NCBI RefSeq assembly: GCF_039542905.1
Contig: NZ_BAABIS010000001.1
Coordinates: forward strand, 7,998,001 to 8,062,000
Source: Kitasatospora terrestris
Lineage (GTDB): Bacteria > Actinomycetota > Actinomycetes > Streptomycetales > Streptomycetaceae
DNA: 64,000 nt
Direction of reading: 5' to 3'
The translations under genes and the position numbers were made by a program. Every line of letters starts with the position of its first letter. The stretch's first letter is position 1. Of this stretch, positions 50,968 to 58,692 are shown piece after piece. The notes beneath the pieces are model-generated. The model did not search any database and was not told the origin of the DNA. It worked only from the letters and a program-made list of their open reading frames with translations.

Positions 50968-53900
50968 ATGCGTCGATTGGCCTGTGCACTGTCAGCACTG
51001 CTCGTCTCGGCCGGTACGGCCGTTGTCGTGCCGCCCGCCTTCGCGGCGCAGGCACCGGTGTCGCCATCGTCGGCGGCCGGGCCCTACGTGCTCGAAGCCG
51101 AGAGCATGGCGCTGACCAACTTCACCACCGAGACCGTCGACCACACCTGGAACAACACCCTGGTCGACCATGCCACCTACGCCAAGGGCGTGGCGGGGCA
51201 GACGAGTTCGGCCCGCTCCTCGTTCAGCGGCGTGGCCGGCACCTACGACCTGATCACCCGTTACAACGGCATGACCGCCAACGGGGTGACGTACAGGCTC
51301 ACCGTCAACGGCACCCAGGTCGACAGCTGGGGGACCTCCCGGCGCTGGGGCACCGACTACACCGACCCCAAGAACATCGACACCCGCACCAGCAGCAAGG
51401 TCGACCTCAAGCCGGGCGACGTCATCGAGCTGACCGCCACCTCGGCAGGCGAGGTGCCGCGGGTCGACCGGATCACCGTGCAGAGCTGGGTCGGCGCGCC
51501 GACCAGCACGCTGACCATCAACTCGCCCAACACCACGCTGAACGACGGCTTCACCTGGGGCAAGAACCGCGCCCTCGGCATGACCTTCTACCCGGGCAAC
51601 CCGATGATGGGTCACGAGCCCGAGTGGTGGCGCCTGCAGAACCCCGCGCACCCCACGGTGCAGCCCGGCTACTGGGGCGCCTACACCAACCGCGAGTCGT
51701 ACTACAACCGGGACATCTCCCACCAGTCGGACGGCGCGCACATGCTCGGCCTCGATGCCGAGACCTTCAGCATGCTGAAGACCTTCGCCGCCGACGCCGA
51801 CGACGCGGGCCAGAACGGCTGGCCGCTGTGGGCGCACAGCCCGACCGGCGCGATGTACTACATCGACGGCACCGGCTTCCGCGAGCTGCCCTCGCCGTTC
51901 AACGTGATGGCCAAGGCTTACAAGCAGTACCAGTGGACCGGCAACGCGGCGTGGATCAACGACCCGACGCTGTCCGCGTACTACGACTCCACCATGGGCT
52001 CGTTCCTGACCGGCCACGAGGTCAGGTGGAGCGACAACAATCCGGCCGACGACCAGCCGGTGTCGAAGAAGCAGGCGGGCGAGTACACCGCGACCTTCTT
52101 CGAGTTCCCCAACGAGAACCTGGTCTCCGCCGGCGACTCGCTCGGCTACCAGTACCAGTCGATGGTCGCCTACTCCGAGATCCTCAAGGCCAAGGGCGAC
52201 TCCGCCGGCAGCGCCACCTGGGCCGACCGGGCGCAGCGCCTGCGCTCGTACTTCGAGGCCAACTGGTGGGACGCGGCGAACGGCCGCTACTACCGCGGCA
52301 AGGACGCGGCCGGCACCGGTTACAGCAGCTGGGGCCACGAGGCCAGCTTCCTGATGATGCTCACCGGCCTGGGCGACCACGGCCCGCGCACCGGCAACTA
52401 CCTGGACTTCATCGCCGCCAACGACGACAACCTGAACGTCGAGGCGACCTCCTACCTGCCGGAGATGTACTACCAGTACAACCGCTCCGCGGAGGGCTGG
52501 TCCTGGCTGAAGAAGCTGATGACCGGTCGCGACAGCTACCCGGAGATCTCCTTCCTCGCCGTCAGCAGCGTCACCGACGGCATGATGGGCATCCAGCCGG
52601 ACGCCCCGCACGGCAAGGTGGCCACCGTCTCCCGGCTGACCTCCGAGACCCCGTGGGTGGAGCTCGACCACGTCAAGGTCGGCGGCAACGACCTCAAGCT
52701 CAAGCACACCGGGACGACCGCGTCCACGCTGACCAACAACTCCGGTTCCACCATCAGCTGGGAAGCCCAGTTCTACGGCACCCCGTCCACGATCAAGGTC
52801 AACGGCGTCGCGCAGACCCCGCAGACGAAGACGCTGTACGGCCAGACCGTCTCCTACGTGACCGTGCCGGTCGCCGCCGGCGCGAGCGTCACCGCCGACG
52901 CCGGGGCGGTCGCGGCCGACACCACCGCCCCCAGCGCGCCGACCGGCCTCACCGCGAGCAACGTCACCGCCGGCAGCGTCGACCTGAAGTGGACCGCCTC
53001 GACGGACGACGTCGGCGTGAGCGGCTACACCGTCTACCGCGACGGCACCCAGGTCGGTACGGCGACCGGCACCTCCTTCACCGCCGGCGGGCTGACCGCC
53101 GGCACGGCGTACGCCTTCACGGTCAAGGCCGTCGACGCCGCCGGGAACGCCTCGGGGGCCAGCAACACCGCCACCGTCACCACCGGCGGCGGTGCCGGGC
53201 AGGGCACCGACCTGAGCGACCTGACCTGGTCGAGCGCGCGCAGCGACTTCGGTGCCGTCCGCAAGGACCTGAGCGTGGACGGGCGCGCGCTGAAGCTGAA
53301 CGGCACGACGTACGCCAAGGGCATCGGCACGCACGCCAACGGCTCGATCACGTACGCGCTGAACGGCGGCTGGTCCCGGTTCCGTTCGGACGTCGGGGTG
53401 GACGACGAGGTGACCGCGAACGCGACCGTCCGGTTCGAGGTGTGGGGCGACGGGGTGAGGCTCTACCAGAGCCCGAGCGTGCTGACCCCGAGCAGCGCGA
53501 CCCAGTCGATCGACGTGGACGTGACCGGGGTGAAGACCCTGGAGCTGCGGGTCACCGACGCGGGCGACGGCATCAACAGCGACCACGCCGACTGGGCCGG
53601 CGCCAAGCTGATCGCCAACGCGCCGACCGCCGTCAGCGACCTGACCTGGTCGAGCGCGCGCAGCGACTTCGGTAGCGTCCGCAAGGACCTGAGTGTCGAC
53701 GGGCACGCGCTGAAGCTGAACGGCACCGCGTACGCCAAGGGCATCGGCACGCACGCCAACGGCTCGATCACCTACGCGCTGAACGGCGGGTACTCCCGCT
53801 TCCAGTCGGACGCGGGCGTGGACGACGAGGTGACCGCGAACGCGACCGTCCGGTTCGAGGTGTGGGGCGACGGGGTGAGGCTCTACCAGAGCCCGAGCGT

Positions 53901-54039
53901 GCTGACCCCGAGCAGCGCGACCCAGTCGATCGACGTGGACGTGACCGGGGTGAAGACCCTGGAGCTGCGGGTCACCGACGCCGGTGACGGCATCAACAGC
54001 GACCACGCCGACTGGGCGGGGGCCAAGCTGCTCCGGTAG
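50968..54039 (+). CDS. Secreted multidomain glycosidase-like protein with two NPCBM modules
   Basis: A 1023-residue exported protein. Signal peptide about 1-26 (PPAFAA). Residues about 39-170 resemble a CBM6/35-type module (LEAESMALTNFTTETVDHTW). The central ~450 residues are Trp/Tyr-rich helical repeats (HEPEWWRLQNPAHPTVQPGY, FEANWWDAANGRYYRGKDA, YLPEMYYQYNRSAEGWSWL), suggesting an (alpha/alpha)6-barrel; I cannot assign a GH family. An FN3 domain (APSAPTGLTASNVTAGSVDL) follows, then two nearly identical NPCBM domains (about 751-883 and 891-1023), each containing GIGTHANGSITY. NPCBM modules bind galactose-type sugars. No good SD is seen beyond GAGAGG upstream of ATG. Substrate unknown. Confidence 0.82.
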   Translation: MRRLACALSALLVSAGTAVVVPPAFAAQAPVSPSSAAGPYVLEAESMALTNFTTETVDHTWNNTLVDHATYAKGVAGQTSSARSSFSGVAGTYDLITRYNGMTANGVTYRLTVNGTQVDSWGTSRRWGTDYTDPKNIDTRTSSKVDLKPGDVIELTATSAGEVPRVDRITVQSWVGAPTSTLTINSPNTTLNDGFTWGKNRALGMTFYPGNPMMGHEPEWWRLQNPAHPTVQPGYWGAYTNRESYYNRDISHQSDGAHMLGLDAETFSMLKTFAADADDAGQNGWPLWAHSPTGAMYYIDGTGFRELPSPFNVMAKAYKQYQWTGNAAWINDPTLSAYYDSTMGSFLTGHEVRWSDNNPADDQPVSKKQAGEYTATFFEFPNENLVSAGDSLGYQYQSMVAYSEILKAKGDSAGSATWADRAQRLRSYFEANWWDAANGRYYRGKDAAGTGYSSWGHEASFLMMLTGLGDHGPRTGNYLDFIAANDDNLNVEATSYLPEMYYQYNRSAEGWSWLKKLMTGRDSYPEISFLAVSSVTDGMMGIQPDAPHGKVATVSRLTSETPWVELDHVKVGGNDLKLKHTGTTASTLTNNSGSTISWEAQFYGTPSTIKVNGVAQTPQTKTLYGQTVSYVTVPVAAGASVTADAGAVAADTTAPSAPTGLTASNVTAGSVDLKWTASTDDVGVSGYTVYRDGTQVGTATGTSFTAGGLTAGTAYAFTVKAVDAAGNASGASNTATVTTGGGAGQGTDLSDLTWSSARSDFGAVRKDLSVDGRALKLNGTTYAKGIGTHANGSITYALNGGWSRFRSDVGVDDEVTANATVRFEVWGDGVRLYQSPSVLTPSSATQSIDVDVTGVKTLELRVTDAGDGINSDHADWAGAKLIANAPTAVSDLTWSSARSDFGSVRKDLSVDGHALKLNGTAYAKGIGTHANGSITYALNGGYSRFQSDAGVDDEVTANATVRFEVWGDGVRLYQSPSVLTPSSATQSIDVDVTGVKTLELRVTDAGDGINSDHADWAGAKLLR
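53218..54039 (+). repeat. Tandem duplication of the NPCBM module, 420-bp period
   Basis: Copies start at 53218 and 53638. Bases 53398-53561 are identical to 53818-53981 (164 bp), while the earlier parts differ at scattered positions. Such a long exact match suggests recent duplication or gene conversion. Confidence 0.88.
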
Positions 54040-54056
54040 CACCGAGCTGCCCGCGT

Positions 54057-54094
54057 ACGGCGGGGCCGCGTCCTGGTGGACGTGGCCCCGCCGT
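54057..54094 (+). terminator. 17-bp near-perfect hairpin after the NPCBM gene
   Basis: ACGGCGGGGCCGCGTCC (54057-54073) pairs with GGACGTGGCCCCGCCGT (54078-54094) with one mismatch and a TGGT loop, 18 bases past the stop. Confidence 0.75.
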
Positions 54095-54145
54095 CGTCGT
54101 TCCCCGGGAGGTCCGGTGTTCCCCCGATGTCTCGGTCGTCAGTGA

Positions 54146-54580
54146 TCAGTGCGATGCGGGGCGGATCAGCCGCTCGTCGGGAACGACCGCGACGCCGAGG
54201 ATCTCGATCATGGCCTCGGGCTGCCACAGGGCGGTCGTGCCGATGCCGGCCATCGCCGGGTAGACCGGGCCCGCCAGCTCGCGCCAGACCTCGCCGATCT
54301 CCTTGCCGTGCGCCTGGTAGTCGGGGATGTCGGTGAGGTAGAGGGTGACGGACACCAGGTCCTGCGGGATACCGCCCGCCTCCGCCAGGGTGGCGAGGAC
54401 GTTCGAGAACGCCTGGCGGAACTGCTCGACGATGCCGCCCGGGACGATCCGCATGTCCCGGTCGAGGGCCGTCTGGCCGCCCAGGTGCAGGAGGTTGCCG
54501 CTGAGCGTGCCGTGCGAGTAGCCGCTGGGCCTCGGCAGCGAGGGGGGGTTGACCGGAACGGGGGCCGAGAAGGTCGCCAT
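54146..54580 (-). CDS. RidA family enamine/imine deaminase
   Basis: A 144-residue RidA/YjgF protein: PSGYSHGTLSGNLLHLGGQT at the front, then RQAFSNVLATLAEAGGIPQD and VSVTLYLTDIPDYQAHGKEI. RidA proteins hydrolyse reactive enamines, and 2-aminomuconate deaminases belong to the same family. It diverges from the aromatic-acid operon, so it may remove an amino group from an anthranilate-derived ring-cleavage product, or just act as a general RidA. The ATG has GGAG upstream. Confidence 0.88.
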   Translation of the reverse strand: MATFSAPVPVNPPSLPRPSGYSHGTLSGNLLHLGGQTALDRDMRIVPGGIVEQFRQAFSNVLATLAEAGGIPQDLVSVTLYLTDIPDYQAHGKEIGEVWRELAGPVYPAMAGIGTTALWQPEAMIEILGVAVVPDERLIRPASH

Positions 54581-54631
54581 GGAGGACTCCTGCGCGTCGG
54601 ATTCCGTCTGGGCGCCCACCGTAGCATCATC

Positions 54632-54669
54632 TATTGACACTGTTGTGACGGTCGCAGAAGTATTGAAAC
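54632..54669. promoter_or_regulatory. Direct repeats in the RidA/FAH divergent region
   Basis: TATTGACAC (54632-54640) and TATTGAAAC (54661-54669) are near-identical repeats 29 bp apart; the first contains a consensus TTGACA -35. The region may bind the PaaX regulator, but no clear -10 is seen. Confidence 0.4.
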
Positions 54670-54712
54670 ACCGCGGCACGGTCGGCCGTGCCGGACAGGA
54701 GGGAGACTCCCC

Positions 54713-55528
54713 ATGCGCCTCGCCACCGTCGCCCACGCGGGCGGCACCAGCGCCGCGGTGCTCCGGGGAGAGGCCTGGCACGCGCTCCCCGCCGCCGACC
54801 TGTCGGCCTTCCTGCGCACCGCGCCCGCGGCGGCGGCGGCCGGCCTGGCCGGCGGGGCGATCGACGGCGCCGTGCCGGTGCTCCCGCTGCCCGCCCCCGG
54901 CAAGGTGGTCTGCTGCGGGCTGAACTACGCCGACCACATCCGCGAGACCGGACGCGAACTCCCGTCCTTCCCCACCCTGTTCGCCAAGTACGCCGACACC
55001 CTCACCGGCCCGCGGGACGACCTGGTCCTGCCGCGCGGCCTCCAAGTGGACTGGGAGGCCGAACTCGCCGTCGTGGTCGGCGCGACCCTGCGGCGGGCCG
55101 ACCGGGCGGCGGCCCGGGCCGCGATCGCCGGATACACCGTGGCCAACGACATCTCGGTGCGCGACTGGCAGTACCGGACGCTGCAGTGGTTCCAGGGCAA
55201 GGCCTGGGACGGGTCCTGCCCGGTCGGCCCGGTGGTCGTCACCCCTGACGAGGTGGACCCGGCCGCCGGCCTGGACGTCCTCTGCCGGGTCAACGGCGAG
55301 GAAGTGCAGCGCGACAGCACCCGCACGCTGGTCTTCGACTCCGCCGAACTGCTCGCCTACGTCTCCACCTTCACCGTGCTGCGCCCCGGCGACCTGGTGC
55401 TCACCGGCACCCCCGGCGGCATCGGCGCGGCCCGCGACCCGCAGCGCTTCCTCTCCGACGGCGATCTCGTCGAGACGGAGATCCAGGGCATCGGCACGCT
55501 GCGCAACACCGTGCGCCTCACCGACTGA
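54713..55528 (+). CDS. Fumarylacetoacetate hydrolase (FAH) family enzyme
   Basis: A 271-residue FAH-fold hydrolase/isomerase. The C-terminal domain has KVVCCGLNYADHIRETGREL, the metal-binding Glu pair in VDWEAELAVVVG, YTVANDISVRDWQ and LTGTPGGIGAARDPQRFL. Such enzymes cleave fumarylpyruvate, acylpyruvates or decarboxylate ring-cleavage products. AGGAGGGA precedes the ATG. First gene of the plus-strand aromatic operon; the next gene follows by 100 bases. Confidence 0.92.
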   Translation: MRLATVAHAGGTSAAVLRGEAWHALPAADLSAFLRTAPAAAAAGLAGGAIDGAVPVLPLPAPGKVVCCGLNYADHIRETGRELPSFPTLFAKYADTLTGPRDDLVLPRGLQVDWEAELAVVVGATLRRADRAAARAAIAGYTVANDISVRDWQYRTLQWFQGKAWDGSCPVGPVVVTPDEVDPAAGLDVLCRVNGEEVQRDSTRTLVFDSAELLAYVSTFTVLRPGDLVLTGTPGGIGAARDPQRFLSDGDLVETEIQGIGTLRNTVRLTD

Positions 55529-55628
55529 CACCTCACCGACCGACGCCGCGCCGCCCGGCACCCCGGGCCGCCCGGCCCCCTGCACCACCCGGCACCGCAA
55601 CTCGACCCATCCACGACGAGGAGCACCC

Positions 55629-56132
55629 ATGGACCCCACCCCGGGCACCGCCGCCGACTACAGCTCGTACGTCCTCGACGGCGACAACTCGATGTACGCC
55701 ACCGCGAGCGGCCTGGTGGTGCCGGTCGTCACCCGGGCCGGCACCGAGCCGGGTGACACCGGGCAGTCGGCCGGCGCCACCCGGATCTCCGGCATCAGCA
55801 TCCAGCACACCCCGGCCACCCGGCTCTGGTTCGGCAAGGTGGGCAACGACGCCGGCTACCGCTCGGTGCCCCACCACCACGGTGAGGCGGAGACCGGTGG
55901 CTACGTGCTCTCCGGCCGCGCCCGGATCTACTTCGGCACCGGGTTCGAGGACTACATCGACCTCTCCGAGGGCGACTGGGTGTTCGTCCCGCCGTTCATG
56001 CCGCACGTCGAGTGCAACCTCGACCGGAACCGCCCGCTCACCTGGATGACCACCCGCACCCCGGAGAACATCGTGGTCAACCTCCCCGAGGTCCCGGACG
56101 CGGCCCTGCGCGACTGGCTGGAGCGGCCCTGA
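55629..56132 (+). CDS. Single-domain cupin, possible ring-cleavage dioxygenase
   Basis: A 167-residue cupin. Metal ligands fit VPHHHGEAETGGYVLSGRAR (two or three His and one Glu) and the second motif GDWVFVPPFMPHVECN (last His). It is too short for usual two-domain gentisate dioxygenases, but small cupins cleave aminophenol-type rings. Given its neighbours, a dioxygenase acting on a hydroxylated benzoate or anthranilate is a fair guess. GACGAGGAG lies just upstream. The stop overlaps the next ATG. Confidence 0.85.
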   Translation: MDPTPGTAADYSSYVLDGDNSMYATASGLVVPVVTRAGTEPGDTGQSAGATRISGISIQHTPATRLWFGKVGNDAGYRSVPHHHGEAETGGYVLSGRARIYFGTGFEDYIDLSEGDWVFVPPFMPHVECNLDRNRPLTWMTTRTPENIVVNLPEVPDAALRDWLERP

Positions 56133-57052
56133 TGACCGACACCACGTCCGAGTTCTTCAGCGCCGCGGTCACCCTCGCCCCCGCCGAACCCGAGCACTTC
56201 GACCTCGCGTTCACCGCGGTCACCCAGCCCTGCCCCTGGCCCAAGGCCTACGGCGGCGACCTGGTCGCCCAGGCGGCGGCCGCCGCGATGCGGTCGGTCG
56301 ACGACGGCAAGTCGCTGCACTCCGTGCACTCGTACTTCATGCGCCCCGCCGAGATCGGCGAGGCGGTGCGCTACGAGGTGGAGCTGCTGCGCGACGGCCG
56401 CGGCTACGCCACCCGCCAGGTGCGCGGCTACCAGAACGGCAAGCCGCTCTACGTCTGCCTGGCCAACTTCGCGGCCGGCGAGCCCGGCGGCAGCTGGACG
56501 GCCCCCGCCCCCGACCTGCCGGGGCCCGAGGAGCTCCCCGCCTCCGCCGACTACCTCGCCGACCGCAGCGGCGGCACGATGACCGACGGCTCCAGGGCCT
56601 ACTGGTCCTCCGGGCGCAGCTTCGACATGCGGCACGTGCCGGGGCCGGTCTACCTGGAGGTCGACGGCGGCCGGGCGCCCCACCAGGCCGTCTGGGTACG
56701 GCCGTTCGACGCGCTGCGGCCCGTGGACGGGCTCACCGACCCGCAGCGCGACGCCGCCGCCCTGGCCTACGTCTGCGACTACACCATCCTGGAGCCGGTG
56801 CTGCGGGTCCTCGGCCTGGCCTGGGCCGGGCCCGGCCTGGTCACCGCCAGCCTCGACCACGCGATGTGGCTCCACCGCGCACCCCGGCCCGGCGACCTGG
56901 ACGGCTGGCTGCTGTACGCCCAGCAGGCGGTGGCCGCGGAGTCCGGCCGCGGGCTCGCCGAGGGCCGCTTCTTCACCCCCGACGGCGTCCACCTGGCCAC
57001 CGTCCTGCAGGAGGGAATGATCCGCGCCGCCCTCCCGGGAGGTGCCGGATGA
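56132..57052 (+). CDS. Acyl-CoA thioesterase, TesB-type double hot-dog
   Basis: A 306-residue thioesterase II. The N-terminal hot-dog has YGGDLVAQAAAAAMRSVDDG and SVHSYFMRPAEIGEAVRYEV, the C-terminal one TASLDHAMWLHRAPRPGDLD with the catalytic Asp-His region, then GLAEGRFFTPDGVHLATVLQ. It would release the free hydroxylated acid from CoA after the monooxygenase step. It overlaps the cupin stop by 1 base and the CoA ligase start by 4 bases. Confidence 0.92.
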   Translation: MTDTTSEFFSAAVTLAPAEPEHFDLAFTAVTQPCPWPKAYGGDLVAQAAAAAMRSVDDGKSLHSVHSYFMRPAEIGEAVRYEVELLRDGRGYATRQVRGYQNGKPLYVCLANFAAGEPGGSWTAPAPDLPGPEELPASADYLADRSGGTMTDGSRAYWSSGRSFDMRHVPGPVYLEVDGGRAPHQAVWVRPFDALRPVDGLTDPQRDAAALAYVCDYTILEPVLRVLGLAWAGPGLVTASLDHAMWLHRAPRPGDLDGWLLYAQQAVAAESGRGLAEGRFFTPDGVHLATVLQEGMIRAALPGGAG

Positions 57053-58692
57053 CCCTCTCGCCCTCCGGGTTCAGCGACGGCTTCGCCCGCGACCACCTGC
57101 CCCCGGCCGAGCGGTGGCCGGTGCTGGAGTTCACCACCGAGCTGCTGCACCACCCCGAGCGCCTCAACGCGGCCGTCGAACTGCTCGACCGCCAGGCCGC
57201 GGAGCTCGGCCCCGACCGGCCCGCGCTGCGCACGCCCGGCGGCGAGACGTGGACCTACGGCGAGCTCCTGCGGCGCTCCTGCCAGGTCGCCCAGGTGCTC
57301 ACCGAGGACCTGGGCCTGGTGCCCGGCAACCGGGTGCTGCTGCGCTCGCCCAACAACCCCTGGACGGTGGCGGCCTGGCTCGGCGTGCTGCGGGCCGGCG
57401 GCATCGCCGTCACCACCATGGCCGCGCTGCGCGCCCGCGAGCTGGGGCCGATCGTGGAGAAGACCCGGCCCGCGATCGCCCTGGTCGACCACCGCTTCCT
57501 CGACGTGGTGCACGAGGTCCGCGCGAGCGCCGCACCGGAGATGGCGGTGGTGGCCTACGGCGGAGACGGTGAGGACGACCTGACCCGGCGGGCCGCCGCC
57601 AAGTCCGGCGGGTTCACCGCGGTGGACACGGCGGCCGACGACGTGGCGCTGTTCGGGCCCACCTCCGGCACCACCGGCACGCCCAAGATCACCGTGCACT
57701 TCCACCGCGACCTGCTCTCCATCGACAACACCTTCGGCAAGTGCACGCTGCGGCTGGTCCCCGACGACCTGGTGGCCTGCACCGCGCCGCTGGCCTTCAC
57801 CTTCGGCCTGGGCATGCTGGTCGTCTTCACCCTGCGGGCCGGCGCCTGCGCGCTGCTGACCGAGTCCGCGACGCCCGCGGAGCTGGCCCGGCTGGTCGCC
57901 GACCACGGCGTGACGGTGCTGGCCACCGCGCCGACCGCCTACCGGCAGATCGCCAAGTCCGGTCTGGTGCACCGGCTCTCCGGGCTGCGCCGGGCGGTGA
58001 GCGCGGGCGAGCACATCCCCCGGGAGGTCTGGGAGCGACTGCGCGACGAGATCGGGCTCCGGGTGGTGGACGGCATCGGCGCCACCGAACTGCTGCACAT
58101 CTTCATCTCCGCCTCCGGCGACGAGATCCGCCCCGGGGCGACCGGCCGCCCCGTCCCGGGCTTCCGCGCCGCGGTCCTCGGCCCGGACGGCGAGGAGCTC
58201 GGCCCGGGCGAGGAGGGCCGGCTCGCGGTGATCGGCCCGGTCGGCTGCCGCTACCTGGACGACGACCGGCAGGCGGACTACGTGGTCAACGGCTGGAACC
58301 TCACCGGCGACACCTTCACCCGCGACGAGGACGGCTACTTCTGGTACCGGGCGCGCAGCGACAACATGATCGTCTCCGCCGGCTACAACATCGCCGGCCC
58401 CGAGGTCGAGGCCGCCGTCGACACCCACCCGGACGTCCTGGAGTCGGCGGTGGTGGCCGCCCCCGACCCCGAACGAGGCTCGGTGGTCTGCGCGTTCGTG
58501 GTGCTGCGCGAGGGCGCCACCGGCGACCCGGCCACGGCCAGGAAGATCCAGGACCACGTCAAGCAGCAGCTCGCCCCGTACAAGTACCCGCGCCGGATCC
58601 GGTTCGTCGACGCGCTGCCGCGCAACCCCAGCGGCAAGCTCCAGCACTTCAAGCTCCGCCGGATCGTCGCGCAGGAGGAGGGAACGCCATGA
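57049..58692 (+). CDS. Aryl-CoA ligase (benzoate/2-aminobenzoate-CoA ligase type)
   Basis: A 547-residue AMP-forming acyl-CoA synthetase. P-loop-like GPTSGTTGTPK (about 203-213), GIGATELLHIF, and the C-terminal Lys in NPSGKLQHFK (about 529). Sequence style, with RWPVLEFTTELLHHPERLNA at the N-terminus, matches the benzoate/2-aminobenzoate-CoA ligase group. It probably activates the aromatic acid for the next enzyme. ATGA overlaps on both sides. Confidence 0.92.
   Translation: MTLSPSGFSDGFARDHLPPAERWPVLEFTTELLHHPERLNAAVELLDRQAAELGPDRPALRTPGGETWTYGELLRRSCQVAQVLTEDLGLVPGNRVLLRSPNNPWTVAAWLGVLRAGGIAVTTMAALRARELGPIVEKTRPAIALVDHRFLDVVHEVRASAAPEMAVVAYGGDGEDDLTRRAAAKSGGFTAVDTAADDVALFGPTSGTTGTPKITVHFHRDLLSIDNTFGKCTLRLVPDDLVACTAPLAFTFGLGMLVVFTLRAGACALLTESATPAELARLVADHGVTVLATAPTAYRQIAKSGLVHRLSGLRRAVSAGEHIPREVWERLRDEIGLRVVDGIGATELLHIFISASGDEIRPGATGRPVPGFRAAVLGPDGEELGPGEEGRLAVIGPVGCRYLDDDRQADYVVNGWNLTGDTFTRDEDGYFWYRARSDNMIVSAGYNIAGPEVEAAVDTHPDVLESAVVAAPDPERGSVVCAFVVLREGATGDPATARKIQDHVKQQLAPYKYPRRIRFVDALPRNPSGKLQHFKLRRIVAQEEGTP

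Noticed and set aside
55629-56132. Calling the cupin a gentisate 1,2-dioxygenase
   Set aside because: At 167 residues with one cupin domain it is about half the usual length of that enzyme; only a general cupin call is supported.
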